Of a stretch of DNA of 36,989 nt, positions 20,031-29,729 are shown piece by piece. Below the pieces are notes generated by a model. The model had not been told where the DNA came from and did not search any database. It saw nothing but the letters and a program-made list of their open reading frames with translations. The stretch's first letter is position 1, and every line of letters starts with the position of its first letter. The translations under genes were made by a program, and so were the position numbers. Source of the DNA: Paramecium octaurelia (lineage: Eukaryota > Ciliophora > Oligohymenophorea > Peniculida > Parameciidae); contig CAJJDP010000171.1 of the NCBI GenBank assembly GCA_905182995.1, positions 1-36,989 on the forward strand. The letters are read 5' to 3'.

Positions 20031-20828
20031 CTATTTCTTAATTTTTGCTACTCAACCTCAAGGAGAACGCTCGGGCTTAGGTGTTTTTGTGCGGCCTCCG
20101 TTTGGGTGGTCGACGGGGTTCATTGCCACGCCCCGTACCCTAGGGTTTATTCCATTAAAAAAATTGACTCCAGCGAGGCCCAGAACCCTCTTGTTGTTCT
20201 GGGTGTTCGAGCTCCGCCCCATGACAGCAAGGCCCTCCGAGGGGACCCTTATGATGAGTCCGGAGGGGATCGTCATCACGTAAAAAGTTTTGCAGAAGCT
20301 CCTGTAGAGGATTTTAAAGTATGTTCCGGCTGCCAAAGCTAATCTATATAAAACTCTTGTGGGGGAGAGGAGGTTAAAGATAACATCGTTAACTTTTAAG
20401 ACCATCAGCATTACATATGTGCCGAGACTTCGGATGCGAATAGACCAGCCCTCCTTCTTGTAGAAATCATGCTTAGTTGGTAGAGTTCGCACGGTCATAC
20501 CCACAAAATAAAAAAATGGGGCTATGTAGTAAGATAGCGAATTGTAGCGATCCCTGACGAGGATGACGTAAGGCTTCTTTTTTTTTCAGAAAGAAAGCCT
20601 GGTTACGAGGCAAGTGTGGTTCATCTCGAGGCGGGCATAGTTAATAGCGAGGTCGAGGTTTTTAAACTTTCTCCGCTTGCATTGCATGCTGATCTTGCCG
20701 GTATTGTTCCTGCTGGGGTTTTTTGGTATGAAAAATTTAAAGAGCGAGTGCTTTCTGTAGGAGAAGTAGGTGGACGTCGTAGAGTAGAAGCGAGCCTTCG
20801 ACTTTTTACTTTTTTTTAGTTGATACAT
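20031..20828 (-). CDS. rpl2: rpl2, complete (assembly copy)
   Basis: Third copy, same as 13238-14035; ATG at 20826-20828. Confidence 0.93.
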
Positions 20829-20840
20829 GTTAAAATTATA

Positions 20841-21398
20841 TTAAGGGCGCTTGAGGCAAAAGATTAGAAAGAAGAAGATGCCGAGTTTGTTAGACGCCCT
20901 CTTAAAGCTTAAGAGCCTAAAAAGCAGTTCCAAGAACCTAGGCTTTGAGGACACGAGTTCGCGCTCAAAGTTTACGAGGTTTCGTTCTGATGTTTGGGCG
21001 GCACAATCTTGGGCGAGGTGGGCCGCCAGCTGCGTAGAGTCCTCCTCGCAGGCGTTTTCAAAAAACGAAGGCACCTCTAAAAAGTTATTAAAAAAAAAAA
21101 AATGGTCGAGGAAAAAAACCCCCGCACGTGTGTGATAAAACTCTCCGATAAAGCCAGGATTAAAGTTAAAAAGGTTGCAATAGTAGAGCTTAAAGAAAAA
21201 AAAAGAACGGAGGTAGAGGTTAGCCTTTCTTCGAGTATGCTTATCTAGCAAATAGGTTCCGGCATAAGAGCTTCCAAACGCAAAGGCACCCGAAGAGTTA
21301 AGCTTCTTTGCCTTCCTTTTTGATCTCCTAAAAAAACACCCCTTTACCTTATCGAGTTCAATAAAAGCGCGGCGAATACTAGAATACTTTCTTTTCAT
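20841..21398 (-). CDS. orf185, complete (assembly copy)
   Basis: Same protein as 17937-18494 apart from two residues near the Phe-rich middle (HTRAGV, FLDHFF). Two of the three copies agree on the HTRAGV reading, so this is probably the better version. Confidence 0.7.
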   Translation of the reverse strand: MKRKYSSIRRAFIELDKVKGCFFRRSKRKAKKLNSSGAFAFGSSYAGTYLLDKHTRRKANLYLRSFFFFKLYYCNLFNFNPGFIGEFYHTRAGVFFLDHFFFFNNFLEVPSFFENACEEDSTQLAAHLAQDCAAQTSERNLVNFERELVSSKPRFLELLFRLLSFKRASNKLGIFFFLIFCLKRP

Positions 21399-21843
21399 TT
21401 ATGGTCTTCATGAGCGTTTTCTGGAGCTGTAAAACCCCAAAAAAAAGAGCCTCGGCGGTTGGTGGGCATCCTGGAACAAAAATATCGACAGGAATGACTT
21501 TATCGCACCCCTTCACGACGGCATAAGAATAGTGATAGTAGCCTCCTCCGTTTGCACAGCTTCCCATGGATAGAACTCACTTGGGGTCGGCTGTTTGGTC
21601 GTAGAGCCTTCGTAGGGCTGGGGCCATTTTGTTGGTTACCGTTCCGGCAACGATAATAAGGTCGGCTTGGCGGGGAGTTGCTCGAAAGATTACTCCAAAG
21701 CGATCGAAGTCGTAGCGGCTGACGGTTGCATGCATCATTTCAAGTGCGCAGCAAGCCAGCCCAAAAGTAAGGGGCCAAAAGGATCCTTGCCTAGCCCAGG
21801 AAATCAAGTTATTAGCAGATAACTTTAAAAAATCAGCCTTCAA
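21379..21843 (-). CDS. nad10: nad10, complete (assembly copy)
   Basis: Same as 18475-18939; all four cluster cysteines present. Confidence 0.95.
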
Positions 21844-21845
21844 AG

Positions 21846-22262
21846 TTACTGCCCAAAAATAGCTCTAAACTTTCTCCGCACCCTCTTAGCCATCTCGGGG
21901 GGCCTCTTTACACCATAAATGGACCTCCGCTTAGTCTTGTCGCGTACGCCCAAAAAATCTAGGACGCCTCTAATGCAGGTATGCCTAACTCCGGGAAGGT
22001 CTCTGCAGCCCCCTCCCCTAACCAAAATAGTAGAGTGTTTTCTTAGATTGTGCCCCGTTCCTGGTATGTGGGCCACAACAAACTTCTTATTTGTGAGCTT
22101 AGCCTTTGCTACGGGCCTGCGTGCAGAATTAGGCTTTTTGGGAGTCACGATTCGGGGCTTTAGCACGCTCCCTTCTTTTTGAGGGCAGCAAACCAGGGCG
22201 GCGCTCCTATTCCTTCGACGGTTCCTCTTCATCTTCAAGTTATTCTGATATAGCGTTGACAA
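21846..22262 (-). CDS. rps12: rps12, complete (assembly copy)
   Basis: Same as 18942-19358. Here the upstream neighbour nad2_b is complete, 46 nt away. Confidence 0.95.
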   Translation of the reverse strand: MSTLYQNNLKMKRNRRRNRSAALVCCPQKEGSVLKPRIVTPKKPNSARRPVAKAKLTNKKFVVAHIPGTGHNLRKHSTILVRGGGCRDLPGVRHTCIRGVLDFLGVRDKTKRRSIYGVKRPPEMAKRVRRKFRAIFGQ

Positions 22263-22308
22263 AATAAAATAAAAAATTTATTATCTATCAAGAAGCAAAA
22301 AAAGTTGC

Positions 22309-22797
22309 TTAAAAAAATAAATTTAAAAAAATTAAAAAAAGAGAGTCTAAGAAAAAGAAAGCAAAGAATAAGAAAAAATAAAAAAAGTTAAAAAAAAAAA
22401 GAAAGCTCAGCTCCGCCCTTAAGAAAAAATTAAAGGAATTTAGAATCGTGGCTTGCTTTTTATTCACAAAAGACTTTACGGTGCTTAGGTAGAAAAAGAG
22501 GGTGGCCATGTTAAAGCCTAAAAAAATAAGAATGAAGATTAAGTTTGTTTTAAAGAATAAAAAAAAAAAAATTAAAAATTTTAAAAAAAAGCCAAGCAAG
22601 GGTGGTATGCCCGCAAAGTTTAAAAAGAATATAAGGATGAAGAACTTAAAAAAAAAGATATTATTAAAATAGTAGATCTGGGAAACGCTCTTTAAGAGGG
22701 CGGTCTTGACATTAAACAAGAAGAAGAAGAAGAGGGTAAGCGCAAGGAGGTAGAGGGCTAAGTTTAAGAAGAAAATAGCTCCGAGCTTTGAAAACAT
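22309..22797 (-). CDS. nad2_b: NADH dehydrogenase subunit 2, C-terminal split part
   Basis: 162 residues, ATG at 22795-22797, TAA at 22309-22311, very hydrophobic and Phe-rich. The NAD2 hallmark FLNFAGIPPLLGFFLKF lies near residue 65, followed by two or more transmembrane helices (LIFILIFLGFNMATLFFYLS). The N-terminal half of NAD2, including the antiporter-like TMs before this motif, is absent here and is encoded by nad2_a at 35795-36979. Ciliate nad2 is known to be split in Oxytricha. The frame remains open upstream into sequence antisense to nad7; the ATG is chosen because it leaves about 32 nt before nad7. Confidence 0.82.
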   Translation of the reverse strand: MFSKLGAIFFLNLALYLLALTLFFFFLFNVKTALLKSVSQIYYFNNIFFFKFFILIFFLNFAGIPPLLGFFLKFLIFFFLFFKTNLIFILIFLGFNMATLFFYLSTVKSFVNKKQATILNSFNFFLRAELSFLFFFNFFYFFLFFAFFFLDSLFLIFLNLFF

Positions 22798-22829
22798 AAG
22801 ATTAATCGTAAGGAGATTCAAAAAATTTG
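22798..22829. promoter_or_regulatory. Divergent nad2_b / nad7 intergenic switch
   Basis: Only about 32 A+T-rich nt separate the minus-strand nad2_b ATG from the probable plus-strand nad7 start. Both transcription units must be started from here, from inside the neighbouring gene, or by processing of longer transcripts. No promoter motif is identified; the regulatory role is inferred from position. Confidence 0.35.
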
Positions 22830-24098
22830 TTGAATAGAAGTATTTTTCAAAACTGAAAGCCAATTCACAACGAAGCGAACGAGCTCTCAAAAAACATAAA
22901 AGCCATCTGTGTAAACTTTGGGCCCCAGCACCCTGCTGCCCATGGCGTTCTAAGGCTGATCCTTCAGTTAAACGGGGAGGTCGTAGAGAAGATGGACATC
23001 CACATCGGGCTCCTTCACAGGGGTTCAGAAAAACTAATGGAAACAAAGCCCTACTTACAATCGATGCCTTATTTTGACAGGTTTGATTACGTGTCGATGA
23101 TGGTGCAGGAACATGCTTATTGCTTAGCAATCGAAGCACTTCTAAACACCACAAACTACACAGCTAACTTCGTCCTAATAAGGACACTCTTTGATGAGCT
23201 AACAAGGATCCTAAACCACATGCTTGCCATTGCTTGCCATGCGCTAGACATAGGAAGCATGTCGTCAATCTTCTGGGCTTTTGAAGAGCGGGAGAAGATC
23301 ATGGAGTTTTATGAGCGCGTTTGTGGTGCTCGAATGCATGCAGCCTTCTATAGGCCCAACGAAATTAATCTAAACTTCTTATCTGTAAAGTTGTTAACTG
23401 ACGTCCTCGAATTTAATAACAACTGTCTCACAACCCTTTCCGAGATGCACAACATCCTGACATACAATAAAATTTGAAAGCAAAGGCTTGTAAACATTGG
23501 AAGCATTTCTTATAAGGACTGCCTCGACTTTGGTTTGACGGGTGTGATGGCACGCTCAACAGGAATCAAGAGAGACCTGAGGATGGACGCCTTCGACACG
23601 TATGCAAATTATTATTACTTGAACTTCAGGAGCTACACGGGGCAGGCTGGGGATTCTTATGATCGATTCTTAATTAGGATGAATGAAATGTCCGAAAGCG
23701 TCAACATCATAAGCCAGGCTATCTTTAAGCTTACGACGAGTAAAAATACTTGCAATCCAGCAAGCATCTTAAAAGCATTGAATAAAAAAAAGTTTATCTC
23801 CCAAACATACAAGAATGAGTACTCTTCGATGGAAAAGCTCATAACTCACTTTAAATATTGAAGCGAGGGGCTAAAAATCCAAAGTAATTGAACCTACCAG
23901 GCCGTCGAGTCCCCCAAGGGCGAGTTCGGCGTAACCTTAGTTGCTGACGGCTCAAACAAGCCCTACAGGTGCAAGGTTAGGTCCCCCGCGTACCACCACC
24001 TTCAGGTGCTCCCCAAGATGTCAAAGGGGCACCTCCTAGCCGACCTTTCGGCCTTGATAGGAACCATAGACATCGTTTTTGGAGAAATCGACCGCTAA
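22830..24098 (+). CDS. nad7: NADH dehydrogenase subunit 7 (49-kDa), complete
   Basis: Quinone-binding matrix-arm subunit of complex I. About 422 residues. The frame is open from TAA at 22809-22811; TTG at 22830 (or 22827) is the likely start, since no ATG precedes the conserved core. Family motifs in order: [50 protein letters not shown] and [17 protein letters not shown], with an ESPKGEFGV loop and a C-terminal [11 protein letters not shown] just before TAA at 24096-24098. TGA is Trp at about 23475, 23859 and 23889. First gene of the only plus-strand block; rps14 begins at the next base. Confidence 0.97.
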
Positions 24099-24407
24099 AT
24101 GATAGTAAAGCTCAGCCTAGTAAACATAGAGTTTTTAAAGAGAATAAGGTATAGAGATTTTGAAAAAAAAAAAAAGATCCTCCAGTGTTTAAAAAAAAAT
24201 CAAAACCAAGCCAAGCAGCTAAGGAATTACCTATGGCAGCTTAAAGTAGCAAAAAACAACAAGAGCAGGCTTACAAAGCAGGTCGACAGGTGCTGCCTGA
24301 CGGGCAGAACTAAAGCATACATAAGGAGCTTTAACCTCAGCAGGCATGCAGCAAACCTCCATGCTTTTGAGGGGCTCCTTCAAAATACGAAAACAAAGTC
24401 TTGATAG
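24099..24407 (+). CDS. rps14: Mitochondrial ribosomal protein S14, complete
   Basis: uS14 of the small-subunit head. 102 residues. ATG immediately follows the nad7 TAA, and TAG at 24405-24407 abuts the next ATG. The C-terminal half carries RCCLTGRTKAYIRSFNLSRH, matching RCxxTGRxRxxxxxFxLSR, and ends KSW with Trp as TGA. Followed by an rps8-like gene and rpl6, as in the bacterial spc operon. Copies: complete at 25839-26147, truncated at 30095-30233. Confidence 0.95.
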
Positions 24408-24620
24408 ATGAAGCGCTTTTTAAACAAAATAAATTGCTCAATTAAGCACAACAAAAGTAAGTTCAAGTTAACCTTCACCAAAGCTAAGATTAGGAGAAAC
24501 TTCAAAAAGATGGCGATAGTAAAGAATGTGGGCGCTAAGAACATAGAATTTCATTTCAACAAAAAAAGAAGCATAAACACCTTCCTCTTCACTAAAGTAA
24601 AAAAAACTTTGAATGGCTAG
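24408..24620 (+). CDS. rps8: Short ribosomal protein S8-like protein
   Basis: 70 residues, very basic, ATG right after the rps14 TAG. The pattern [28 protein letters not shown] followed by a short [10 protein letters not shown] strand resembles the N-terminal uS8 domain (RIRNA...V.lP.SKlk..i), but the C-terminal uS8 domain (GxxxxS) is not seen, so it is about half the usual 130 residues. Position between rps14 and rpl6 is the bacterial S8 slot. It overlaps rpl6 by 8 nt. The identification is tentative. Copies at 26148-26360 and 30234-30446. Confidence 0.5.
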   Translation: MKRFLNKINCSIKHNKSKFKLTFTKAKIRRNFKKMAIVKNVGAKNIEFHFNKKRSINTFLFTKVKKTLNG

Positions 24621-25158
24621 GATAAAGAAGATAGCCCTGGGTAGCTTCGGTAGCGAAACTTCATATGTCGTTAGGCACAGAGGGCGCTATGTCGCTGGAA
24701 GTCTCTATGAGAGGGACTTCTCAGGCAATACCACAACCCTAGCTACAAGAAGCCAGATAGACCCCCTTAATTTTTATGTAAATAGGCATACGCTCCTCCT
24801 CGAGGAGAACAATAAGAAGATAAATAAAAAGCTCAATAACTACGTCTTTGGCCGGTTTTTTCTCTTCTTCAAGAAGGTGACCTTCAAAGGCAAAGGCTTT
24901 AAGCTAAAAAAGACGAAAGAAAAGAAATTTAAATTTTTCTTTGGGCATTCCCACCCCGTCTACTTCTTTAACTTCAACCTCGTAGGCAAGCGAATAACTA
25001 AGTACAAGCATGTTTTTTTTTGCTCAAAGTATAAGAAGCTCAAGGCTATTCTAGGCCCCTGAGCAACAATCAAGCCCATAAGTTGGTACACGAAGCGAGG
25101 CCTAAAGTTTAGTACTCAAGTAGTGCAGCAGCGTGAGGGTAAGAAGGCTCAACAATAG
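24613..25158 (+). CDS. rpl6: Mitochondrial ribosomal protein L6, complete
   Basis: uL6 of the large subunit. 181 residues, ATG at 24613-24615, TAG at 25156-25158, with TGA-Trp at 25060-25062. The C-terminal domain is the recognisable part: [23 protein letters not shown] and [23 protein letters not shown] fit the uL6 blocks (VxGxGYR, LGxSHPV, YKGKGIRY...K.GKK). The N-terminal 60 residues ([15 protein letters not shown]) are divergent and may carry C-terminal S8 remnants. Converges with rps3, the two stop codons being 1 nt apart. Copies at 26353-26898 and 30439-30984. Confidence 0.78.
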
Positions 25159-25159
25159 G

Positions 25160-25812
25160 CTAGTAGCTTAAGAGGTAAGACGCACCCAGGACACCTGTGG
25201 TCGTATTTATTTGGTTCTTCATAAAAAAGAACCTCAGCTCCTTTTTTGTTTTGGAGAGGTACCCCTTTTTAATGCATACATGGCGCTTCTTAGAATTGCC
25301 AACAACTGAAACCTTACCCCTAACATCGAGAAAGAAGCCCTTAACACCAAATTTCGACCTCAACTTAGTAAAGAAGAACGTCAAAAAAAGGTCGAGCTTC
25401 CTCAAGAAGACCTTGTGAAATTTAATCTGTATCCTTTCAAAAAGAGTTTTTACATATGTTGCGAGGGCGCTTAGGTCCCTAACCTTGAGGCACAAGAAGA
25501 AGACCTCAATGAACTCTACAGTGTTGAAAGCAAACATCATGTGCTCGAAGAAGGGCTTTATGATCCCAGAATACTTTAGGATGAAGAAGCCAAAGTCTTT
25601 TTGGAGGGCCCTCGACGAGACCACCGAGAGGCAAAAGTCCTCCCTAAGCTTTTGATTAAAAAAACGTGATAGGAAGAGGAAGAAGAAGAAGCTTCTATGC
25701 TTGCCCTGCTTACTTGGCTCGTAGACGTAGCTCTGAATAGCTTCGACCAGGGCGACGGAGGTCTTATTGAGCTCCCCAAGGGCCTTGGGCCCCCTCAAGG
25801 TCTCGAAAAAAA
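25160..25812 (-). CDS. rps3: rps3, C-terminal part (cut by contig end)
   Basis: C-terminal ~217 residues of the S3 gene, TAG at 25160-25162, cut at N25813. Same sequence as 26900-27552. Confidence 0.72.
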
Positions 25813-25838
25813 NCGTTTTTGGAGAAATCGACCGCTAA

Positions 25839-26147
25839 ATGATAGTAAAGCTCAGCCTAGTAAACATAGAGTTTTTAAAGAGAATAAGGTATAGAGATTT
25901 TGAAAAAAAAAAAAAGATCCTCCAGTGTTTAAAAAAAAATCAAAACCAAGCCAAGCAGCTAAGGAATTACCTATGGCAGCTTAAAGTAGCAAAAAACAAC
26001 AAGAGCAGGCTTACAAAGCAGGTCGACAGGTGCTGCCTGACGGGCAGAACTAAAGCATACATAAGGAGCTTTAACCTCAGCAGGCATGCAGCAAACCTCC
26101 ATGCTTTTGAGGGGCTCCTTCAAAATACGAAAACAAAGTCTTGATAG
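25839..26147 (+). CDS. rps14: rps14, complete (assembly copy)
   Basis: Same as 24099-24407. The preceding 25 nt are only the tail of nad7. Confidence 0.93.
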
Positions 26148-26360
26148 ATGAAGCGCTTTTTAAACAAAATAAATTGCTCAATTAAGCACAACAAAAGTAA
26201 GTTCAAGTTAACCTTCACCAAAGCTAAGATTAGGAGAAACTTCAAAAAGATGGCGATAGTAAAGAATGTGGGCGCTAAGAACATAGAATTTCATTTCAAC
26301 AAAAAAAGAAGCATAAACACCTTCCTCTTCACTAAAGTAAAAAAAACTTTGAATGGCTAG
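26148..26360 (+). CDS. rps8: rps8-like, complete (assembly copy)
   Basis: Same as 24408-24620. Confidence 0.5.
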   Translation: MKRFLNKINCSIKHNKSKFKLTFTKAKIRRNFKKMAIVKNVGAKNIEFHFNKKRSINTFLFTKVKKTLNG

Positions 26361-26898
26361 GATAAAGAAGATAGCCCTGGGTAGCTTCGGTAGCGAAACT
26401 TCATATGTCGTTAGGCACAGAGGGCGCTATGTCGCTGGAAGTCTCTATGAGAGGGACTTCTCAGGCAATACCACAACCCTAGCTACAAGAAGCCAGATAG
26501 ACCCCCTTAATTTTTATGTAAATAGGCATACGCTCCTCCTCGAGGAGAACAATAAGAAGATAAATAAAAAGCTCAATAACTACGTCTTTGGCCGGTTTTT
26601 TCTCTTCTTCAAGAAGGTGACCTTCAAAGGCAAAGGCTTTAAGCTAAAAAAGACGAAAGAAAAGAAATTTAAATTTTTCTTTGGGCATTCCCACCCCGTC
26701 TACTTCTTTAACTTCAACCTCGTAGGCAAGCGAATAACTAAGTACAAGCATGTTTTTTTTTGCTCAAAGTATAAGAAGCTCAAGGCTATTCTAGGCCCCT
26801 GAGCAACAATCAAGCCCATAAGTTGGTACACGAAGCGAGGCCTAAAGTTTAGTACTCAAGTAGTGCAGCAGCGTGAGGGTAAGAAGGCTCAACAATAG
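26353..26898 (+). CDS. rpl6: rpl6, complete (assembly copy)
   Basis: Same as 24613-25158, with TGA-Trp at 26800-26802 and TAG at 26896-26898. Confidence 0.77.
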
Positions 26899-26899
26899 G

Positions 26900-28921
26900 C
26901 TAGTAGCTTAAGAGGTAAGACGCACCCAGGACACCTGTGGTCGTATTTATTTGGTTCTTCATAAAAAAGAACCTCAGCTCCTTTTTTGTTTTGGAGAGGT
27001 ACCCCTTTTTAATGCATACATGGCGCTTCTTAGAATTGCCAACAACTGAAACCTTACCCCTAACATCGAGAAAGAAGCCCTTAACACCAAATTTCGACCT
27101 CAACTTAGTAAAGAAGAACGTCAAAAAAAGGTCGAGCTTCCTCAAGAAGACCTTGTGAAATTTAATCTGTATCCTTTCAAAAAGAGTTTTTACATATGTT
27201 GCGAGGGCGCTTAGGTCCCTAACCTTGAGGCACAAGAAGAAGACCTCAATGAACTCTACAGTGTTGAAAGCAAACATCATGTGCTCGAAGAAGGGCTTTA
27301 TGATCCCAGAATACTTTAGGATGAAGAAGCCAAAGTCTTTTTGGAGGGCCCTCGACGAGACCACCGAGAGGCAAAAGTCCTCCCTAAGCTTTTGATTAAA
27401 AAAACGTGATAGGAAGAGGAAGAAGAAGAAGCTTCTATGCTTGCCCTGCTTACTTGGCTCGTAGACGTAGCTCTGAATAGCTTCGACCAGGGCGACGGAG
27501 GTCTTATTGAGCTCCCCAAGGGCCTTGGGCCCCCTCAAGGTCTCGAAAAAAAAATTTCCAGGCACCTCGGCGTCCTCCAGGCCCTCTTCGAAGTTCGCGT
27601 ACACGAAATTAAAGAGCTCCAGGGGGAAGAAGAAGAAGAAGAAGCTAAAGATGCTTTTAAAAAAAAAAAAGCTCCTCAAGCGCTTTAAGATGAAGAAGAA
27701 GGGGAGGAAATTTTTTTCGAAGATAGGCTCCTCCTCCTCGTCAGATGAGGAGGTCTCCTCGTCCTCGTAGGGGCCTAGGTGGCGCCCTTCGAGAACTAAG
27801 GCCTCGATGGGGTCCTCGACCTCGACCTCGGCCTCTTCGGTCGAATCCTCCTCCTCCTCGGGGGCTTCGGAAAACTCATCTACAAAGTAGGCCTCGAGTA
27901 GGGCTTGGTTCCGGGGTTGAGAAGCTCCGCCCTCAAGGAAATTACCAAAAAAAAGGGCCTCGACTTGGGCATCCTCGAGGTCCTCAAAGAATGAGGGCTC
28001 CAGGGCCTCAGAGTGGTCTAGAGCATCCAAAAAGTCGGCGTGGAAGGTCCCCGCGCCTTCAGAGGCGTCGAGGCTCCCCACAAAGAGTTCAAGGGGGGCG
28101 GGAGTTGGCTCTTCTTCACAAAAAAAGAAACTTTGATCAAAGAAGAAAAGGCCCCCCACCTTTCGAGAAGCTTTCTTAGCCTCGCGGGTTTTTAAAAAGA
28201 AAAAGTTGTAGAAGTCGGCACCCGCTCCAGCCGCCTCCAGGTCGGGGTCGGCGAGTACGGAGAGGGTCGCATCGTCGACCTCGGCAAGGTCGTCGAGCTC
28301 TTGGAGCATGCTCAGTTCCGTCGTCTTGGCCTCGGGAAGGTCTTCAAGGAGCTCGTCCTGCAGGTCTCTCCTTGAGGGGCCCTGCTTCAAAAAGAGGTCG
28401 AGGTTCTTGGGCTCGAGAAATTCATAGTGCCCAACTTCCAACCCGGCCAGCTCCTCCAAGAAGTCAGAAAGCCAGTCGTGGACTATTGTCGTGGGGTCAA
28501 CCTTTAGCTCATGCATGAGCCGAGAGACAAGCTTGAGCTGATGGCCGCGAGCAAAAGAAAGCTTTCTAAAAATGTGGGCCTCCTCGTCCTCACAACCCTC
28601 CTCGAGGGCAAGCTCGGGGAGTTCCCTAAAAAAATAAAGTAAATTCCTGCAAAAAGACCTTCGAGAACCTAAGAAGGCCGTGGGGTCCTCCTCCAGCTCG
28701 GTGTCATCCTGGACGAGCTCAGGGTCTTCCTCGAGCCCAAGCTCTGCAAGAGTTTTTAGGAAAAACGTGGGGGCCCTAAAAAAATAAGAGGGGCCCTCAA
28801 GGTTTGTCCTAAAAAAATAAAAAAAAAAATAAGAGGGGTCGAGGCCTCGGCCTCGTTTTCTAAGAAGGTATAAAAGTAGTAGCTTCAACTTTAATTTGTC
28901 TTCCAGGGCGGTTCCTAACAA
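26900..28921 (-). CDS. rps3: Ribosomal protein S3 C-terminal domain with huge acidic extension
   Basis: 673 residues, TTG at 28919-28921, TAG at 26900-26902. The last ~60 residues (GVKGFFLDVRGKVSV ... NTTTGVLGASYLLSY) match the uS3 C-terminal domain (GxKGxxIxxSGRL ... T..GxxGxKVWI). Residues ~60-430 are low complexity: Glu/Asp-rich segments (EEEEDSTEEAEVEVED, SSSDEEEEP) alternate with Phe clusters. No N-terminal KH domain is recognised; ciliate rps3 can be split, so an rps3_a may exist outside the window. The coding region has visibly higher G+C and CCTCGTC-type repeats than its neighbours. It converges on rpl6. uS3 lines the mRNA entry channel. Identical copy at 30986-33007. Confidence 0.75.
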   Translation of the reverse strand: MLGTALEDKLKLKLLLLYLLRKRGRGLDPSYFFFYFFRTNLEGPSYFFRAPTFFLKTLAELGLEEDPELVQDDTELEEDPTAFLGSRRSFCRNLLYFFRELPELALEEGCEDEEAHIFRKLSFARGHQLKLVSRLMHELKVDPTTIVHDWLSDFLEELAGLEVGHYEFLEPKNLDLFLKQGPSRRDLQDELLEDLPEAKTTELSMLQELDDLAEVDDATLSVLADPDLEAAGAGADFYNFFFLKTREAKKASRKVGGLFFFDQSFFFCEEEPTPAPLELFVGSLDASEGAGTFHADFLDALDHSEALEPSFFEDLEDAQVEALFFGNFLEGGASQPRNQALLEAYFVDEFSEAPEEEEDSTEEAEVEVEDPIEALVLEGRHLGPYEDEETSSSDEEEEPIFEKNFLPFFFILKRLRSFFFFKSIFSFFFFFFPLELFNFVYANFEEGLEDAEVPGNFFFETLRGPKALGELNKTSVALVEAIQSYVYEPSKQGKHRSFFFFLFLSRFFNQKLREDFCLSVVSSRALQKDFGFFILKYSGIIKPFFEHMMFAFNTVEFIEVFFLCLKVRDLSALATYVKTLFERIQIKFHKVFLRKLDLFLTFFFTKLRSKFGVKGFFLDVRGKVSVVGNSKKRHVCIKKGYLSKTKKELRFFFMKNQINTTTGVLGASYLLSY

Positions 28922-28939
28922 AAAAAAATTATTTAGACT

Positions 28940-29437
28940 TTACCTCTTTCGTAGGTACTGCAAGATTTTTGTAAGGGTGGGCTCCATTCTTGTATTAGAA
29001 AGCTTTTTGCTAAAAAAAAGCCTTAAAAAGGAGAAGAGAGGTGTAAGCTTCCTGTCGAGGAAGAAGATGAGGCTTGCAAAGAATTCAAAGAGGAAGAACT
29101 TGGAAACGGGAATGCTTCAAAAAGTTAATAAACTGAAGCTCAGAAAGAGGTTGGTCAAGGCTTTGTTCTTGGCTTGATTTCTATGCTTAAAGCATCATCA
29201 AACATAAAAAACATATAAGTAGCCTAGAAGGGCGGTTAAGATCACGACGGGGCCCAAGAAAGGAACCTTTTGTTGTAAGAAGGAGCACTCGCAAAGGGGC
29301 TCGATAACCTCCCTGTGGTTTAGGGAAAGGAAGAAGAGCCAAAAGCTCTTGTTCTTTAGGATGCGGGTCTTGTTGAAAAAGAAGGAGGCCGCGTAGCTTA
29401 TCAAAGAAAAGGTATACTCTAAGAATGCACGAAGCAT
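28940..29437 (-). CDS. Unrecognised membrane protein orf165
   Basis: 165 residues, ATG at 29435-29437, TAA at 28940-28942, including TGA-Trp codons at 29198-29200 and 29195-29197. One strong transmembrane helix near residue 70 (FLGPVVILTALLGYLYVFYVWW), other hydrophobic stretches (NLFLSFSLLTFWSI, FFASLIFFL), and a basic C-terminus ending LQYLRKR. It lies between atp9 (55 nt away) and rps3 (18 nt away). It could be a divergent ATP synthase or complex I component, as many unassigned ciliate mitochondrial genes have proved to be, but no motif supports a choice. Copy at 33026-33523. Confidence 0.65.
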
Positions 29438-29492
29438 TATTTTTGGGGGGCTCGTAGGTCTTGACCTAGGTAGGTTTTTTTTTTGAGGACAC

Positions 29493-29720
29493 TTAGATGA
29501 AGTAAACGATGACTCCGAAGAAGAAAGACATGAAGACGAAAGTTTCAACGAGTGCGAAACCCATGAGAGTACCGTTGAAGATGGTCTCGGCCTCATCAGG
29601 ATTCCTTGAAACTGCAATATTATAACCTGCGAATAAAATACCTACGCCTAGAGCTGCTGCAGAGATAGGTAGCATGCATAGACCCAATACTAATGTTTTG
29701 ATTGCTAGTACTAGTAACAT
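29493..29720 (-). CDS. atp9: ATP synthase F0 subunit c, complete
   Basis: Proteolipid ring subunit of ATP synthase. 75 residues, ATG at 29718-29720, TAA at 29493-29495. Two transmembrane helices are joined by the polar loop SRNPDEAE. The first helix has the Gly/Ala-rich face (ISAAALGVGILFAG), and the second carries the proton-binding Glu in GFALVETFVF. The rps7 stop lies 9 nt upstream. Copy at 33579-33806. Confidence 0.97.
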   Translation of the reverse strand: MLLVLAIKTLVLGLCMLPISAAALGVGILFAGYNIAVSRNPDEAETIFNGTLMGFALVETFVFMSFFFGVIVYFI

Positions 29721-29729
29721 ACTGCTAGC

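Larger units (their letters stand above)
19572..22474. repeat. Direct repeat of 16668-19570 after a single-N join
   Basis: About 2.9 kb at an offset of 2904, carrying part of rps19, rpl2, orf185, nad10, rps12 and the end of nad2_b. Small differences were noticed only in orf185. Interpreted as the unmerged overlap of contigs 4 and 5. Confidence 0.93.
25814..27552. repeat. Direct repeat of 24074-25812 after a single-N join
   Basis: About 1.74 kb at an offset of 1740. It starts in the last 25 nt of nad7 and carries rps14, the rps8-like gene, rpl6 and the C-terminal part of rps3. The copies appear identical. Interpreted as the unmerged overlap of contigs 5 and 6. Confidence 0.93.

Noticed and set aside
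28896..29177. Plus-strand basic frame (SFLSRKKMRLAKNSKRK)
   Set aside because: It is antisense to the C-terminal half of orf165, which continues in frame from a start codon through TGA-Trp codons.
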